Part shown: positions 8,802 to 17,590 of the stretch, one piece after another
Layout of the letters: each line of letters opens with the position of its first letter
Numbering within the stretch: the stretch's first letter is position 1
The notes under the pieces: model-generated
Databases searched by the model: none
Told to the model about the DNA's origin: nothing
What the model saw: only the letters and a program-made list of their open reading frames with translations
Made by a program: the position numbers and the translations under genes
DNA from: Candidatus Flexifilum affinis
GTDB lineage: Bacteria > Chloroflexota > Anaerolineae > Aggregatilineales > Phototrophicaceae
Assembly (NCBI GenBank): GCA_016713325.1
Contig: JADJPJ010000087.1
Coordinates: 744,001-808,000, forward strand
Length of the DNA: 64,000 bases
Direction of reading: 5' to 3'

Positions 8802-9908
8802 TCAGGGGCGAAGAGCGAGGATGCGCCCACCGCCGATACTCAGATAAATCCAACCCTGCTCGGTGACCGTCACGCCTATCGGGCGATGCGGATAGTATCC
8901 ACTTCCCCGAAAGTTCATCTGATCGGTCGTGAAGTCGGCCTGAGGACCATCCTCGGGCCTGGCCGGCATGATGTCAGTGATACTACCATCGGAGGGATCA
9001 GCCGCGACCAGGCGGTAACCGCGCAGCTCAAGCTGATTGCGCGAACCATTGAGGACAAGCAGCAGTTTGCCTGTGAGATGCGGCAGCGCATCGGATGTGT
9101 ACGAAGCCAGCGCGGTCGGCAGGCTGGCAGTCGGCAGGGAGACGACTGGCGCCATCGTTCCGTCACAAGCTGAGCGGCCCAGGCAGTCAGGAAAGCCGAA
9201 ATCGGCACCGGGCAGGTAACGGTTGATCTCATCCAGATCTGGCATGTCGAACGCGGCGTCAGGCGCGGAGTCCGTCACATACAGGTCGCCATCGTGAACA
9301 GCCAGCCCGTAAGGGCTCCGCAACCCCCGAGCTTCGACACGCCGATCGCTTCCATCCAGAGCAAAGCTCAGCAATAGGCCATGTTCGGACGTGGTCTCAT
9401 TGAGGTCGCACGAATCGCAGGCCGCGCCGATGGCCACATACAGGCGTCTATCGAAGACGGCCACGCCGCCGGTCCAAAACTCGCCCATCGGCAAATCGTC
9501 GATCAGCGTGGTCAGCGATCCGTCACGCAGCACATGGACGTGCGGGCCGCCGGCGACGTAGAGAGCTCCATCGTGGTAAGTGAGCGAATTGGGGAGCGTC
9601 AGCCCCTCGCCGACGACCGTCGGCGTCTCCGGCAGGCCGTCACCATCCTCATCGATGAGCCGGATGACCTGCCCGGCGAGCGGGCGGGCGGCGTAAAGGA
9701 TGCCAGGGCCGCCGGCAGCAAGCGCGGTATAGCCGAACTCTCCGGCTGACGCATCGTCGACGACGCGCTCAAGACAGGCGAAGCCGACGCGAATCCAGGG
9801 TTCGCTGAGCGCGGTCGGACGTTCGGCGCATGGGGGCAGAGTGGTCTGCGCTGTCAGGGAGCCAGCCGCGGTAATTAGAAGAGCGAGTAAAGCGAAAATC
9901 CTCATCAC
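8802..9908 (-). CDS. Secreted six-bladed beta-propeller, glucose/sorbosone dehydrogenase-like
   Basis: 368 residues beginning with a signal peptide (MRIFALLALLITAAGSLTAQ). The body shows repeated propeller strands and signatures of PQQ-type sugar-dehydrogenase-like proteins: GLRSPYGLAVHDGDLYVTDS, then DEINRYLPGADFGFPDC, and a late RPIGVTVTEQGWIYLSIGG. Such proteins oxidise sugars with PQQ in some cases, but many members are of unknown activity. I cannot confirm the PQQ or calcium ligands. It probably acts outside the membrane. It sits just upstream of the GT-C membrane protein on the same strand, so a joint cell-envelope or sugar role is possible but not shown. Confidence 0.75.
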   Translation of the reverse strand: MMRIFALLALLITAAGSLTAQTTLPPCAERPTALSEPWIRVGFACLERVVDDASAGEFGYTALAAGGPGILYAARPLAGQVIRLIDEDGDGLPETPTVVGEGLTLPNSLTYHDGALYVAGGPHVHVLRDGSLTTLIDDLPMGEFWTGGVAVFDRRLYVAIGAACDSCDLNETTSEHGLLLSFALDGSDRRVEARGLRSPYGLAVHDGDLYVTDSAPDAAFDMPDLDEINRYLPGADFGFPDCLGRSACDGTMAPVVSLPTASLPTALASYTSDALPHLTGKLLLVLNGSRNQLELRGYRLVAADPSDGSITDIMPARPEDGPQADFTTDQMNFRGSGYYPHRPIGVTVTEQGWIYLSIGGGRILALRP

Positions 9909-10008
9909 GAGGTAAAATGATAGCGTTGAAATGGCTTACATTGAAGGGACGCGGCGCACCGCGTCCTCTTTGCGTAGGGAACTCGGCGGACGAACTGCGA
10001 GCAATCTC

Positions 10009-10857
10009 ATGGGACCTCTGGTGACAACAGACTGGCTGGCAGCGCATCTCGACAATCCGCAGGTGCGGGTGGTCGACATTCGCGGCCACGTACTACCCGC
10101 CAGCGCCGCGCTGCCTCACTACTACAACCACCATGACGACTATCTGACGAGCCACATTCCTGGCGCAGTGTTCGTGGACTGGGTGCACGAGATCACAGAC
10201 CCTGCCGATCCGCGCCACGCCCAGATTGCCGATTCGAGACGCTTCGCTGAAGCCATGCGGCGCATCGGCGTAAGCGCTGAGACGCTGGTCGTCGCTTACG
10301 ATGATGCGAGCGGCATGTTCGCCGCGCGTCTATGGTGGGCGCTCAATTACTACGGCCACGCGCGCGTGGCCATTCTACATGGCGGATGGCAGCAGTGGAT
10401 CGCGGAGAGTCGCCCGATTGAGGCCGCTCTCCCCGTCGTCACGCCGGGCACATTCTCACCTCGTTGCGTTGAGCAACTCTATCGCAATGGCGACCAGGTG
10501 GCCGACAGTCTGAACAGGGGCCAGATCCTGATCGACGTGCGAAGCGCAGACGAGTTCGCTGGACGCACCTCGCGGGCATCGCGCAGCGGCCACATCCCTG
10601 GCGCGATCAACCTCGCGCGCACCGATCTGCTGGATTCCGCCGGCAACCTGCTGAACCCTGAGGACCTGCGGCTCAAGTTCACTGCGGCAGGCATCGATCT
10701 GGACCAACCAGAGCAGAACGTGGTCTTCTACTGCAACGCCGGCGTATCGGCCAGCTTCGGGCTGCTCGCGCTTCGAATGGCCGGCTACGAGGGCGGAGCG
10801 GTCTACGATGGCTCCTGGAAGGATTGGGGAAATAATCCCCAGAGGCCGATCGAATAA
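10009..10857 (+). CDS. Tandem-rhodanese sulfurtransferase (SseA-like)
   Basis: Two rhodanese domains. The first (about 1-125) has the HIPGAVFVDW motif and the second (about 150-280) has GHIPGAINLARTDL and the active loop YCNAGVSASF with the sulfur-carrying Cys. This is the layout of thiosulfate or 3-mercaptopyruvate sulfurtransferases, which move sulfane sulfur to an acceptor. I chose ATG 10009 because GPLVTTDWLAAHLDN matches the usual family N-terminus. The frame is open further upstream to ATG 9931, and neither start has a clear ribosome-binding site. The Argonaute gene begins 5 bases after the stop, so the two may be co-transcribed. Confidence 0.88.
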   Translation: MGPLVTTDWLAAHLDNPQVRVVDIRGHVLPASAALPHYYNHHDDYLTSHIPGAVFVDWVHEITDPADPRHAQIADSRRFAEAMRRIGVSAETLVVAYDDASGMFAARLWWALNYYGHARVAILHGGWQQWIAESRPIEAALPVVTPGTFSPRCVEQLYRNGDQVADSLNRGQILIDVRSADEFAGRTSRASRSGHIPGAINLARTDLLDSAGNLLNPEDLRLKFTAAGIDLDQPEQNVVFYCNAGVSASFGLLALRMAGYEGGAVYDGSWKDWGNNPQRPIE

Positions 10858-10861
10858 GCCC

Positions 10862-12961
10862 ATGCCCAACGCGCATTTGTTTGTCGAGGTATTCCCCATA
10901 CGACCGGAGGCCATCCCTCCCCTATTCGCCTACCGGCTGGTGATGGGCGGGGATGAGCTGGCACAGCAGAACGCGCGCCGCATCGGTTCGAGATTGGCCG
11001 GACACCTTCGTGAGGTCTTCGGCAGCCACTGGGCCTGGATCGGCGGTCGGCTGATCGCCGACATCACCGTCACTCCGGCCAGTATGGCGACCTTCGTGGA
11101 CGATGTGCGCGGCGCCTACCCCCGCATCTTCGTGGCGCTGGCCAGCATTGAGGCCGAATTTGGCTGGCAGCCTTCGGCGCTGCAATCGGCCGACTGGCTG
11201 GTGCGTGGTCCGCTAGCTGCTATGGAACCCGCCATCGTCGACGCGCTGGCGCGGACGGTCTTCAGCATCAAAAATACCCGCGTGATCCGCGAATATCGTA
11301 TGCGCACCTGGTCGGTCGAGCAGTCTCCAGCCTTATCGGTCTCGGTGGTCTCCCGCCTGCTCTACGAACCCGATCTTCAGGGGTATGTCGCCACCCTGTC
11401 CGACCCCACCCAGGCGGTCGGCCTGTGGGTGGCAGACAAGGCGACCGGCTTGCAGGGCGAGATCGTGCGTCTGGTCGGACCCGTGGGCGAACACCGTTCC
11501 CGGCTACTGGAACTGACGAAAAGCGCATCCATGCGCGAGATGATCGGCGCTGCACAGGCCGATCACTGGGTGGTCAGAGTGGCCTCGGGTATACGCGATT
11601 ACGATTACGTCACCGATGCCCTCGACCTGGTCATTCGCCCGGACGACATCGCTCAGTTTGCCATCAACAAGGGCCAGCTCGATCGCGCGCTGCATCTGAA
11701 ACCTGCGGCCCACGCGCAGATGGTCAAGATCGTGGCCGACGTGATCAAAGAAGGCGGCTTGGTCGCAAACGCCTTCAACTCCGGAACCGTGCCCGATTTG
11801 TTCTCCACCGTCCGACCGCAGATTGCGATTCGCTGGGGGGACGCTCGCCCGCGTCCCTTTGTTCGAGAGAAACTCGCCCAGGACTTTCTAGCCCATGGCA
11901 GCGCCGCCGTGCCCGACCGGCTGAAGAAGGGGCCGCTGCGCATCGCCGTGATCGACGCGGCGCCTGATGGCGCCAAGGACTTTCTTGAAGCCCTGCGCCG
12001 CGCCGCCGACCGCGAAGCCGGCTTCACGATCGACGTCATTCGCGTGCGCGACATGCGCGTCATCTCGCAGTCCAACCTGGACAGCGCTGTCCGGCTGCTG
12101 GCCAAGGAAAACGCCGAACTGATCATCGCCTGCCTGCCGGACGAAACCGAGGCCACCGAAGAGGAAGCGGTCAGTGAGCGCTACGTGCGCCTGCAGACCA
12201 TCGGCCGGGGGCTGCCGTCGCTCATCGTCCACGAGTCTGAAATGCAGGATCCGGCGCAGATGCCTCACATCCTGATGGGCATGCTGGCCCGTGCCGGCGG
12301 CGTGCCCTTCCTGCTGGCGGAGCCACTCTCATTCGCCGAGCGAGTCGTCGGGCTTAGCTTGTTCGAGCAGGAGAAGCGCGACGGCCGCCACATCACCGGC
12401 ATTTCACGTATCTACGCAAGTGATGGGCGCCTGCTCGCTCATGCGGTGGAGGGACACTACGCCCCCGATGGGGAGGGCCTGCCGGACGCACTGCTGGCCA
12501 AGCTGCTGCCGGCACGACTGCTGCGCAGCACGACGGCTGTGGTGCACGTGGACGGCAGGCTCCAGCGCGACGCGGCCCAGTCGCTCGGTCGCTGGGAGGA
12601 TGAGCTGGAAGCCACCTTCTCGCCTGTCGAGTTGATTCGCGCGGGCGTCCCACGGCTGTACGCGCTGGAAGGGGGTCGCATCGAGCCGCCGTCCTGGGGC
12701 AGCCTGTTCCGATTGAACGACAGCGAAGCCTTCGTTCAGTCCACGGAAGGGTCAGTCCAGCCGCTGCACATTCGGGCGGAACCACCCTTGCCGGTCGAAC
12801 GAGCGATCGAATCCGTGCTGGCCTTCACCCTCCTGCATTACGGGCTGTTCCGGCCCTCCAAGCTGCCCGTCACCATTTATCAGACGGACGCCATTGAAGC
12901 AGGCATCGCGCGCGGTATCTTTCCCGCAGCACTCGGCGGCGATACGGCCTTTTGGTTATAA
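10862..12961 (+). CDS. Long prokaryotic Argonaute (PIWI protein), probably catalytically inactive
   Basis: 699 residues from ATG 10862. Regions in order: an N-terminal/linker region, a PAZ-like middle, a MID domain (about 360-480, from GPLRIAVIDAAPDG) and a C-terminal PIWI domain ending in ...FWL, the usual pAgo terminus. PIWI landmarks: VVGLSLFEQEK, HITGISRIYASDG, VVHVDGRL, GVPRLYALEGG, FRLNDSEAFV and LPVTIYQTDAI. Reading these against the DEDX tetrad gives Ser499 where the first Asp is expected, Glu538, Asp564 and Asp676. The MID pocket reads Tyr441, Gln445, Leu454, Arg477 where Y-K-Q-K is usual. Such proteins bind guide and target nucleic acid; loss of the first Asp usually removes slicing. 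No nuclease, Sir2 or TIR effector adjoins it; the next gene is a ParA-like ATPase. Confidence 0.85.
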   Translation: MPNAHLFVEVFPIRPEAIPPLFAYRLVMGGDELAQQNARRIGSRLAGHLREVFGSHWAWIGGRLIADITVTPASMATFVDDVRGAYPRIFVALASIEAEFGWQPSALQSADWLVRGPLAAMEPAIVDALARTVFSIKNTRVIREYRMRTWSVEQSPALSVSVVSRLLYEPDLQGYVATLSDPTQAVGLWVADKATGLQGEIVRLVGPVGEHRSRLLELTKSASMREMIGAAQADHWVVRVASGIRDYDYVTDALDLVIRPDDIAQFAINKGQLDRALHLKPAAHAQMVKIVADVIKEGGLVANAFNSGTVPDLFSTVRPQIAIRWGDARPRPFVREKLAQDFLAHGSAAVPDRLKKGPLRIAVIDAAPDGAKDFLEALRRAADREAGFTIDVIRVRDMRVISQSNLDSAVRLLAKENAELIIACLPDETEATEEEAVSERYVRLQTIGRGLPSLIVHESEMQDPAQMPHILMGMLARAGGVPFLLAEPLSFAERVVGLSLFEQEKRDGRHITGISRIYASDGRLLAHAVEGHYAPDGEGLPDALLAKLLPARLLRSTTAVVHVDGRLQRDAAQSLGRWEDELEATFSPVELIRAGVPRLYALEGGRIEPPSWGSLFRLNDSEAFVQSTEGSVQPLHIRAEPPLPVERAIESVLAFTLLHYGLFRPSKLPVTIYQTDAIEAGIARGIFPAALGGDTAFWL

Positions 12962-13049
12962 TAGGCTAGTCTCGTGTGGACGCGTTCCACATTTGAAGCT
13001 AAAATTTGCGCGTCTACGCCCAGCGCTCATCAATTGAGGAGTTGAACTC

Positions 13050-13883
13050 GTGTCCAAAATTATCTCGGTCCACTCGTTTCGCGGTGGCACGGGCAAGTCC
13101 AACACCACCGCAAACCTCGCCGCGATTTATGCCAGCCAGAAAATGCGTGTGGGCGTGATCGACACGGATATCAACTCTCCGGGCATTCATGTGCTCTTCG
13201 GCCTGCGCGAAGACGACATGAAGTACTCGCTCAATGATTATCTGTGGGGCAAATGCGAGATCGAGAAAGCGGCGCACGATGTCACAGAGAACCTCAATGG
13301 CAAGAGCCAGGGTGGCGCCGGCGCTATTCCTCCCGGTGGCAAGGTGTACCTGATCCCGTCGAGTATCAAGGTGGGTGAAATCGCGCGCATCCTTCGCGAG
13401 GGGTATGATGTCGGACTGCTGAATGACGGTTTTCAGAGTCTGGTTAAAGAGCTGAAGCTCGACATCCTGCTCATCGATACGCATCCGGGATTGAATGAGG
13501 AAACGCTGCTCTCCGTGGCCATTTCCGATGCGCTGGCGATCATCATGCGCCCCGACCAACAGGACTATCAGGGAACCGGCGTCACGGTCGAAGTCGCGCG
13601 CAAGCTGGATGTGCCGCTCATGCTGCTGATCGTGAACAAGACGCCGACATCGTTCGATTTCGACGAGGTGCGCAAGCGGGTCGAATCCATTTACAACTGC
13701 CCGGTTGGCGCGGTCCTGCCCCATTCGGACGAGATGATGATCCTCGCCAGCGCCGGCGTGTTTGCCCTACGCTTTCCGAACCATCACATCACCCAGCAGC
13801 TCCACAACGTCGCACGACTGCTCATCAGCGGTAGCCCCCGTGGCGGTTCGGCGAACCGCCACGAACCTTTCCTCTCCACTTGA
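13050..13883 (+). CDS. ParA/MinD-like ATPase
   Basis: 277 residues from GTG 13050, preceded by a good ribosome-binding site (GAGGAG, 8 bases away). The deviant Walker A is FRGGTGKSN (residues 10-18): the signature lysine of MinD/ParA proteins is Arg11 here. Switch I is DTDINSPGIHVLFG and the Walker B region is ILLIDTHPGLNEETL. A C-terminal membrane helix typical of MinD is not obvious. Proteins of this family dimerise on ATP and position or regulate a partner. It follows the Argonaute by 88 bases on the same strand and faces the cyclase gene convergently. An 11-bp-stem hairpin (13839-13863) falls within its last codons. Confidence 0.88.
   Translation: MSKIISVHSFRGGTGKSNTTANLAAIYASQKMRVGVIDTDINSPGIHVLFGLREDDMKYSLNDYLWGKCEIEKAAHDVTENLNGKSQGGAGAIPPGGKVYLIPSSIKVGEIARILREGYDVGLLNDGFQSLVKELKLDILLIDTHPGLNEETLLSVAISDALAIIMRPDQQDYQGTGVTVEVARKLDVPLMLLIVNKTPTSFDFDEVRKRVESIYNCPVGAVLPHSDEMMILASAGVFALRFPNHHITQQLHNVARLLISGSPRGGSANRHEPFLST
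13839..13863. terminator. Hairpin between convergent ParA-like and cyclase genes
   Basis: Perfect 11-bp inverted repeat (CGTGGCGGTTC, 3-base loop, complement) inside the last codons of the ParA-like gene. No T-run follows on either strand, so termination is only possible, not shown. Confidence 0.4.
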
Positions 13884-13931
13884 TTCGCCCCGTACTGCCA
13901 TGCCGCCGCCACCCAGGCCACCGCGCCAACG

Positions 13932-16900
13932 TTAGCTGCCGTCCACGCCAGAGGGCGATGCCTTCGCTTCGCCTGAGCCCCCCAGCCGCTCGATCTCGTT
14001 GACGACATGCTTCTGGTCAGGCAGCAGCTCCAGGGATTTTCTGTAGAGTGCCATCGCCCGCTCCGGTGACGAGGCCGTTTCCGCCGCGGCAGTGAGGGTT
14101 TCCACCGCCTGAGGCAGCAGCCCACTACGGGCCAGATGATAGGCGACGCGGAACGGCTGATCCGGATCATCCGTCTCTTGCTTCCAGTAATCTACGGCGA
14201 GGCGATGCAGCTTGAGTCGCGCGGCGCGAGTCAGACTGGCATATACGGCCTGCTGCACCAGACCATGTCGGAACCGGACAGCGCTTCGCTCATCCCAGAT
14301 CAGCAGTCCGTACAGGTCCAGCCCTTCCATGGCGACAGCAAGGCGCTGATCATCGTCAAACTGAGTGACAGCATTGAGGGCATCCTGGCTGATTCCTTCG
14401 GCGAACGCCTCTGAAAGGACAGCAGCCGCTCGGAGCACGGCCTGCTCATCCTGGCCGAGATGATCCACTCGGGCGCTGACCAAATCGCGCAGTTCGTTCG
14501 GCAGCGGCGGCGTGGTCGCATCGGTCTTCAGTTCCACGGTGCAGCCTGCCTCAAGCAGCATGTTCGCGTCCTTAAGCGCCCGAAGCTGCGCCTCGATGAA
14601 CAAAGGCCGGCCGCCGCTGCCCGTCCAGATCACTTCTTTAAGTCGATTTCCCAGTTCGGCCACCCCAAGCAGAGCGGCAGCCGCCTGCTCGGTCTCGTCT
14701 TCGTTGAGATCGGCCACGTCGAAATGCTCTGCTGGGATATCCAGGATGAGACCGGGGTCGCCCGTGCCGACGATGATAAGCGGCATTTCGTCCGGGGAGA
14801 GCAGCAGTTCGCGAATGATCGCGTGTGCATCGGACCCGGCTTGATGCACGTCGTCAATCACGATCAGGGTTGGTGTGCGTTCGGCGTATGCGCGGAAGAA
14901 CCGCAGGATCAGCGGCGAGAGCTCGCGGCGAGGCATCGCTCCCGAAGCAGTGCTGGTGTGATCGTACGCGTACAGGCCGCCTTCTTCGACGATGATGCGA
15001 ATCAGAGCCGGAACATCGTCCGTCAGCCCCAGGGCCTGCAATCCGACCATGGCCAGCGATCGCGCCTCTTCCGGCGTCGCCTCCGCCGGAATGTACAGCA
15101 GGCTCGAGATGATCGACGCCCACAGAACGCTGCGCGACGCGCCCGGTTGCGGATGAACCAGCGCGACGGTATAGCCCATGGCCTGGGCGGTCAGCGCGAT
15201 TTTGCGGGCCACTCGCGTCTTGCCCGACCCCACCTCGCCAGTAAGAAGGAAGGACCGTCGGGTCCGTTCGTTCAGCGCCTGCTCCAGCGCACGGCTGACG
15301 GTCAGCAGCAGCAGCGAGCGGCCGACGAAGGTCGTATCTTCCTGGCTGCGCACGAATTCCGCGCCACGCGTGCCGTTAACCTGATACACCTGAATCTGTC
15401 CGGTCTTGCCTTTCAACCGTAGCGGCTGCATAGGGTCGAGTGAGAAGCGGTACTGCACGCGTTCAAACATGCGCTCGTCGACCCAGATCGCGCCAAACGG
15501 CGTCTTGGACATGATGCGCGCCGCCAGATTCACGGCATCGCCCATGACCGTGTACTCTCGCCGTGCGCGCCATCCCACCTCGCCAGCGAATACCTCGCCG
15601 CGAGCAATCCCGAAGCGGTGCCGTATCTCCAGGGCTGGGCGAAGCGCCTCCGGCAGTTCGTCAGAAAAACGCGCCAGCAGCAGTTCAAGCTGACGCTGCA
15701 TGGCCAGGGCGGCATCGACTGCTCGCAGCGGGTCGTCGGTATGCGCGACCGGCGCGCCAAAAATGACCAGGATCTTGACGCCGAACTCGTAGGGGTCAGA
15801 GCGAATAAGCGATCCACCGCGCGAGGCGATCAGAGGCTGCACCATCGTGTAGTAGCGTTCGACCAGTTCGCACACCGAGTTGAGGTGTTCGGCCCCCCAG
15901 GCGCGAAGCATCTCGGCAAATCCGGTCACATGGATGAACATCGACACTGCATAACGGTTGTCGGCGGGGACGCGATAGTCGCCGCTGAGGATGAGCTGGT
16001 CGAGTACCGCCGGGGCCAGATACGTCGCAGCAGGGTTGAGCTTCTCCAGGGTGACGCGAATGTGTTCCTGCAGATTGGCCGGTTCCAGGTCGAAGAGTGC
16101 GCCAGTCTTAGCTCGGCGACGGACGGGCAGCTCAACCTCGTAGTCGTCAAGGCTGTCGCCAAAGGTGTCCAGCACCTGCATAAAACCATCAGCAGCCGGC
16201 TTCAGCGTGAAGCCGACGCCGATTCTCGCTGCCAGCTCGCCGTCAACGATCACGTCGTTACCGCTGCCGACGGCCTCCGCCTGCATCGCAAGGCCAGGCA
16301 GGTCGCCCTGGACCATGAGTTCGCACTGGGTCGCATTTCCGACCAGCGCCTCAAAGAGCGCGCCCCGTGCGACACCCGCCGTCATGGAAAGCACGTGCTC
16401 TTTCTCGCGACCCAGCACGTCGAGGAGCTGCGGCGTGTGAATCGGCTGGAAGTTCTCGATCATGGCCCGCTGCATGCGCAGACCCGCGCGAATCGCCTTG
16501 TGCGCGTCAGACAGATCCGTCTCCGAGCGCGCAGGGAAGAAGGCCAGCAAGGCATCGCCCGCGAACTTGAGAACCTGAGCATCGCTCTTGGCCAGGATGT
16601 CGAGCATTTCCGAGAAGTAAGCGTTCATGACCAGCGTGAGATTCTCCGCGCCACCCTGCCCACGCCGCGCCAGATATTCGGACATGGCGGTGAAGCCGGA
16701 GACATCGGCGAAAATGAAAGTGCCGTTGCGCAGGGCGGTATAGCGCTCCGTCGTCAGAATATCGCCCTCGGCGATGTACAGCGGCAGGAAAGCGCTAATC
16801 GCCCTATGCAGGCGGTTCAGGTGCTGAACGGCTTCGGTCATCGCATCGACTGCAGGAAGGCGTTCAAACAAGTTTGACGGCAGGAAGCGGCGTAGATTCT

Positions 16901-17294
16901 CTTCCATCTCCGTGCTCATCGCGCTCCGGCCACGCCCTGTCCCCTCGCCGCTGTCGTCCATGAGGACGCTCCAGTATCGACTGCCTGCGGCTTGCTTGGC
17001 GACAATGCGCAGCACAGCACGGTAGCGAGTCTCGCGTTCGCTTGGGCCTTGATGGATGACCACCCACCCGTTGTCGACCAGCGCCTTGATCGCCGCCGCC
17101 AGCTCAGCCTCGCTCAGCTCCGTGGCTGCCAGGAGATCACCATGCCGCATCCCTTCCGGGCTTGCCGATCGCAGCAGAGTCCGGATGACCAGCCGCTGTT
17201 CGCGTGCAAGCGAAATTAGCCCTGTCGGCGAAATGCTGATGAGCTCCTGTGTCTGCCGTTTGCGCGACTTGAATTGTCCCAGGTAGTCATCCAT
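13932..17294 (-). CDS. Soluble-adenylyl-cyclase-like dual cyclase with AAA/NTPase domain
   Basis: 1120 residues. In order: a winged-helix-like segment (about 25-95), cyclase domain 1 (190-350), cyclase domain 2 (445-620), an NTPase with Walker A GEVGSGKT (686-693) and LIVIDDVHQ, then a helical, TPR-like tail. Domain 1 keeps both metal Asp residues (Asp197 in FADVSGF, Asp247 in FAGDALL) but lacks the Asn/Arg pair. Domain 2 lacks the first metal Asp (FIHVTGF) but keeps Asn589 and Arg593 in GDAVNLAAR. So one complete active site can form across the two domains, as in mammalian soluble adenylyl cyclase. The product (cAMP or cGMP) is inferred from the family only. It is convergent with the ParA-like gene. 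Confidence 0.88.
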   Translation of the reverse strand: MDDYLGQFKSRKRQTQELISISPTGLISLAREQRLVIRTLLRSASPEGMRHGDLLAATELSEAELAAAIKALVDNGWVVIHQGPSERETRYRAVLRIVAKQAAGSRYWSVLMDDSGEGTGRGRSAMSTEMEENLRRFLPSNLFERLPAVDAMTEAVQHLNRLHRAISAFLPLYIAEGDILTTERYTALRNGTFIFADVSGFTAMSEYLARRGQGGAENLTLVMNAYFSEMLDILAKSDAQVLKFAGDALLAFFPARSETDLSDAHKAIRAGLRMQRAMIENFQPIHTPQLLDVLGREKEHVLSMTAGVARGALFEALVGNATQCELMVQGDLPGLAMQAEAVGSGNDVIVDGELAARIGVGFTLKPAADGFMQVLDTFGDSLDDYEVELPVRRRAKTGALFDLEPANLQEHIRVTLEKLNPAATYLAPAVLDQLILSGDYRVPADNRYAVSMFIHVTGFAEMLRAWGAEHLNSVCELVERYYTMVQPLIASRGGSLIRSDPYEFGVKILVIFGAPVAHTDDPLRAVDAALAMQRQLELLLARFSDELPEALRPALEIRHRFGIARGEVFAGEVGWRARREYTVMGDAVNLAARIMSKTPFGAIWVDERMFERVQYRFSLDPMQPLRLKGKTGQIQVYQVNGTRGAEFVRSQEDTTFVGRSLLLLTVSRALEQALNERTRRSFLLTGEVGSGKTRVARKIALTAQAMGYTVALVHPQPGASRSVLWASIISSLLYIPAEATPEEARSLAMVGLQALGLTDDVPALIRIIVEEGGLYAYDHTSTASGAMPRRELSPLILRFFRAYAERTPTLIVIDDVHQAGSDAHAIIRELLLSPDEMPLIIVGTGDPGLILDIPAEHFDVADLNEDETEQAAAALLGVAELGNRLKEVIWTGSGGRPLFIEAQLRALKDANMLLEAGCTVELKTDATTPPLPNELRDLVSARVDHLGQDEQAVLRAAAVLSEAFAEGISQDALNAVTQFDDDQRLAVAMEGLDLYGLLIWDERSAVRFRHGLVQQAVYASLTRAARLKLHRLAVDYWKQETDDPDQPFRVAYHLARSGLLPQAVETLTAAAETASSPERAMALYRKSLELLPDQKHVVNEIERLGGSGEAKASPSGVDGS

Positions 17295-17422
17295 GGTCCG
17301 CTGCGATCTCCATCTTGGGCATAGGTCTGATGCTTGCCTCTATCGTAACGTATTCTGTGGCAATCGGCGGCATGAGTTTTGCAGCCGTTTATGAATAATG
17401 CTTAACATGCGTGAACATCACC

Positions 17423-17451
17423 TTGTTGGTACTCACCGCCAACCCTATAAT
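17423..17451 (+). promoter_or_regulatory. Promoter of the RND transporter gene
   Basis: TTGTTG (17423-17428), 17-base spacer, TATAAT (17446-17451). The distance to the ATG at 17591 implies a leader of about 130 bases. The remainder of the 297-base gap between the divergent cyclase and transporter genes shows no other clear feature. Confidence 0.6.
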
Positions 17452-17590
17452 GCCGGCTACACGCCCCTGTCCTACCAACAATGCGTGTAAAGCTGTGCTC
17501 GCATCTGCGAGCGCCAGAACGTGCTGCACGTTTGGCGGCTCTTCAGACGCAGACCAGCCATGACCCAGGACAATCCAGGAGTCTTCGCCG

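Noticed and set aside
7689..9173. 494-codon open frame on the plus strand
   Set aside because: It spans two minus-strand genes and their gap, is rich in Arg/Gln and has no recognisable motif.
12957..12991. TATAAT at the end of the Argonaute gene and a TGTGGA/TCCACA palindrome as a promoter and operator for the ParA-like gene
   Set aside because: No -35 box at a proper distance; the arms are only 6 bp. Too weak to list as a feature.
15618..16877. 419-codon open frame on the plus strand
   Set aside because: It lies fully within the cyclase gene on the other strand and shows no protein-like signatures.
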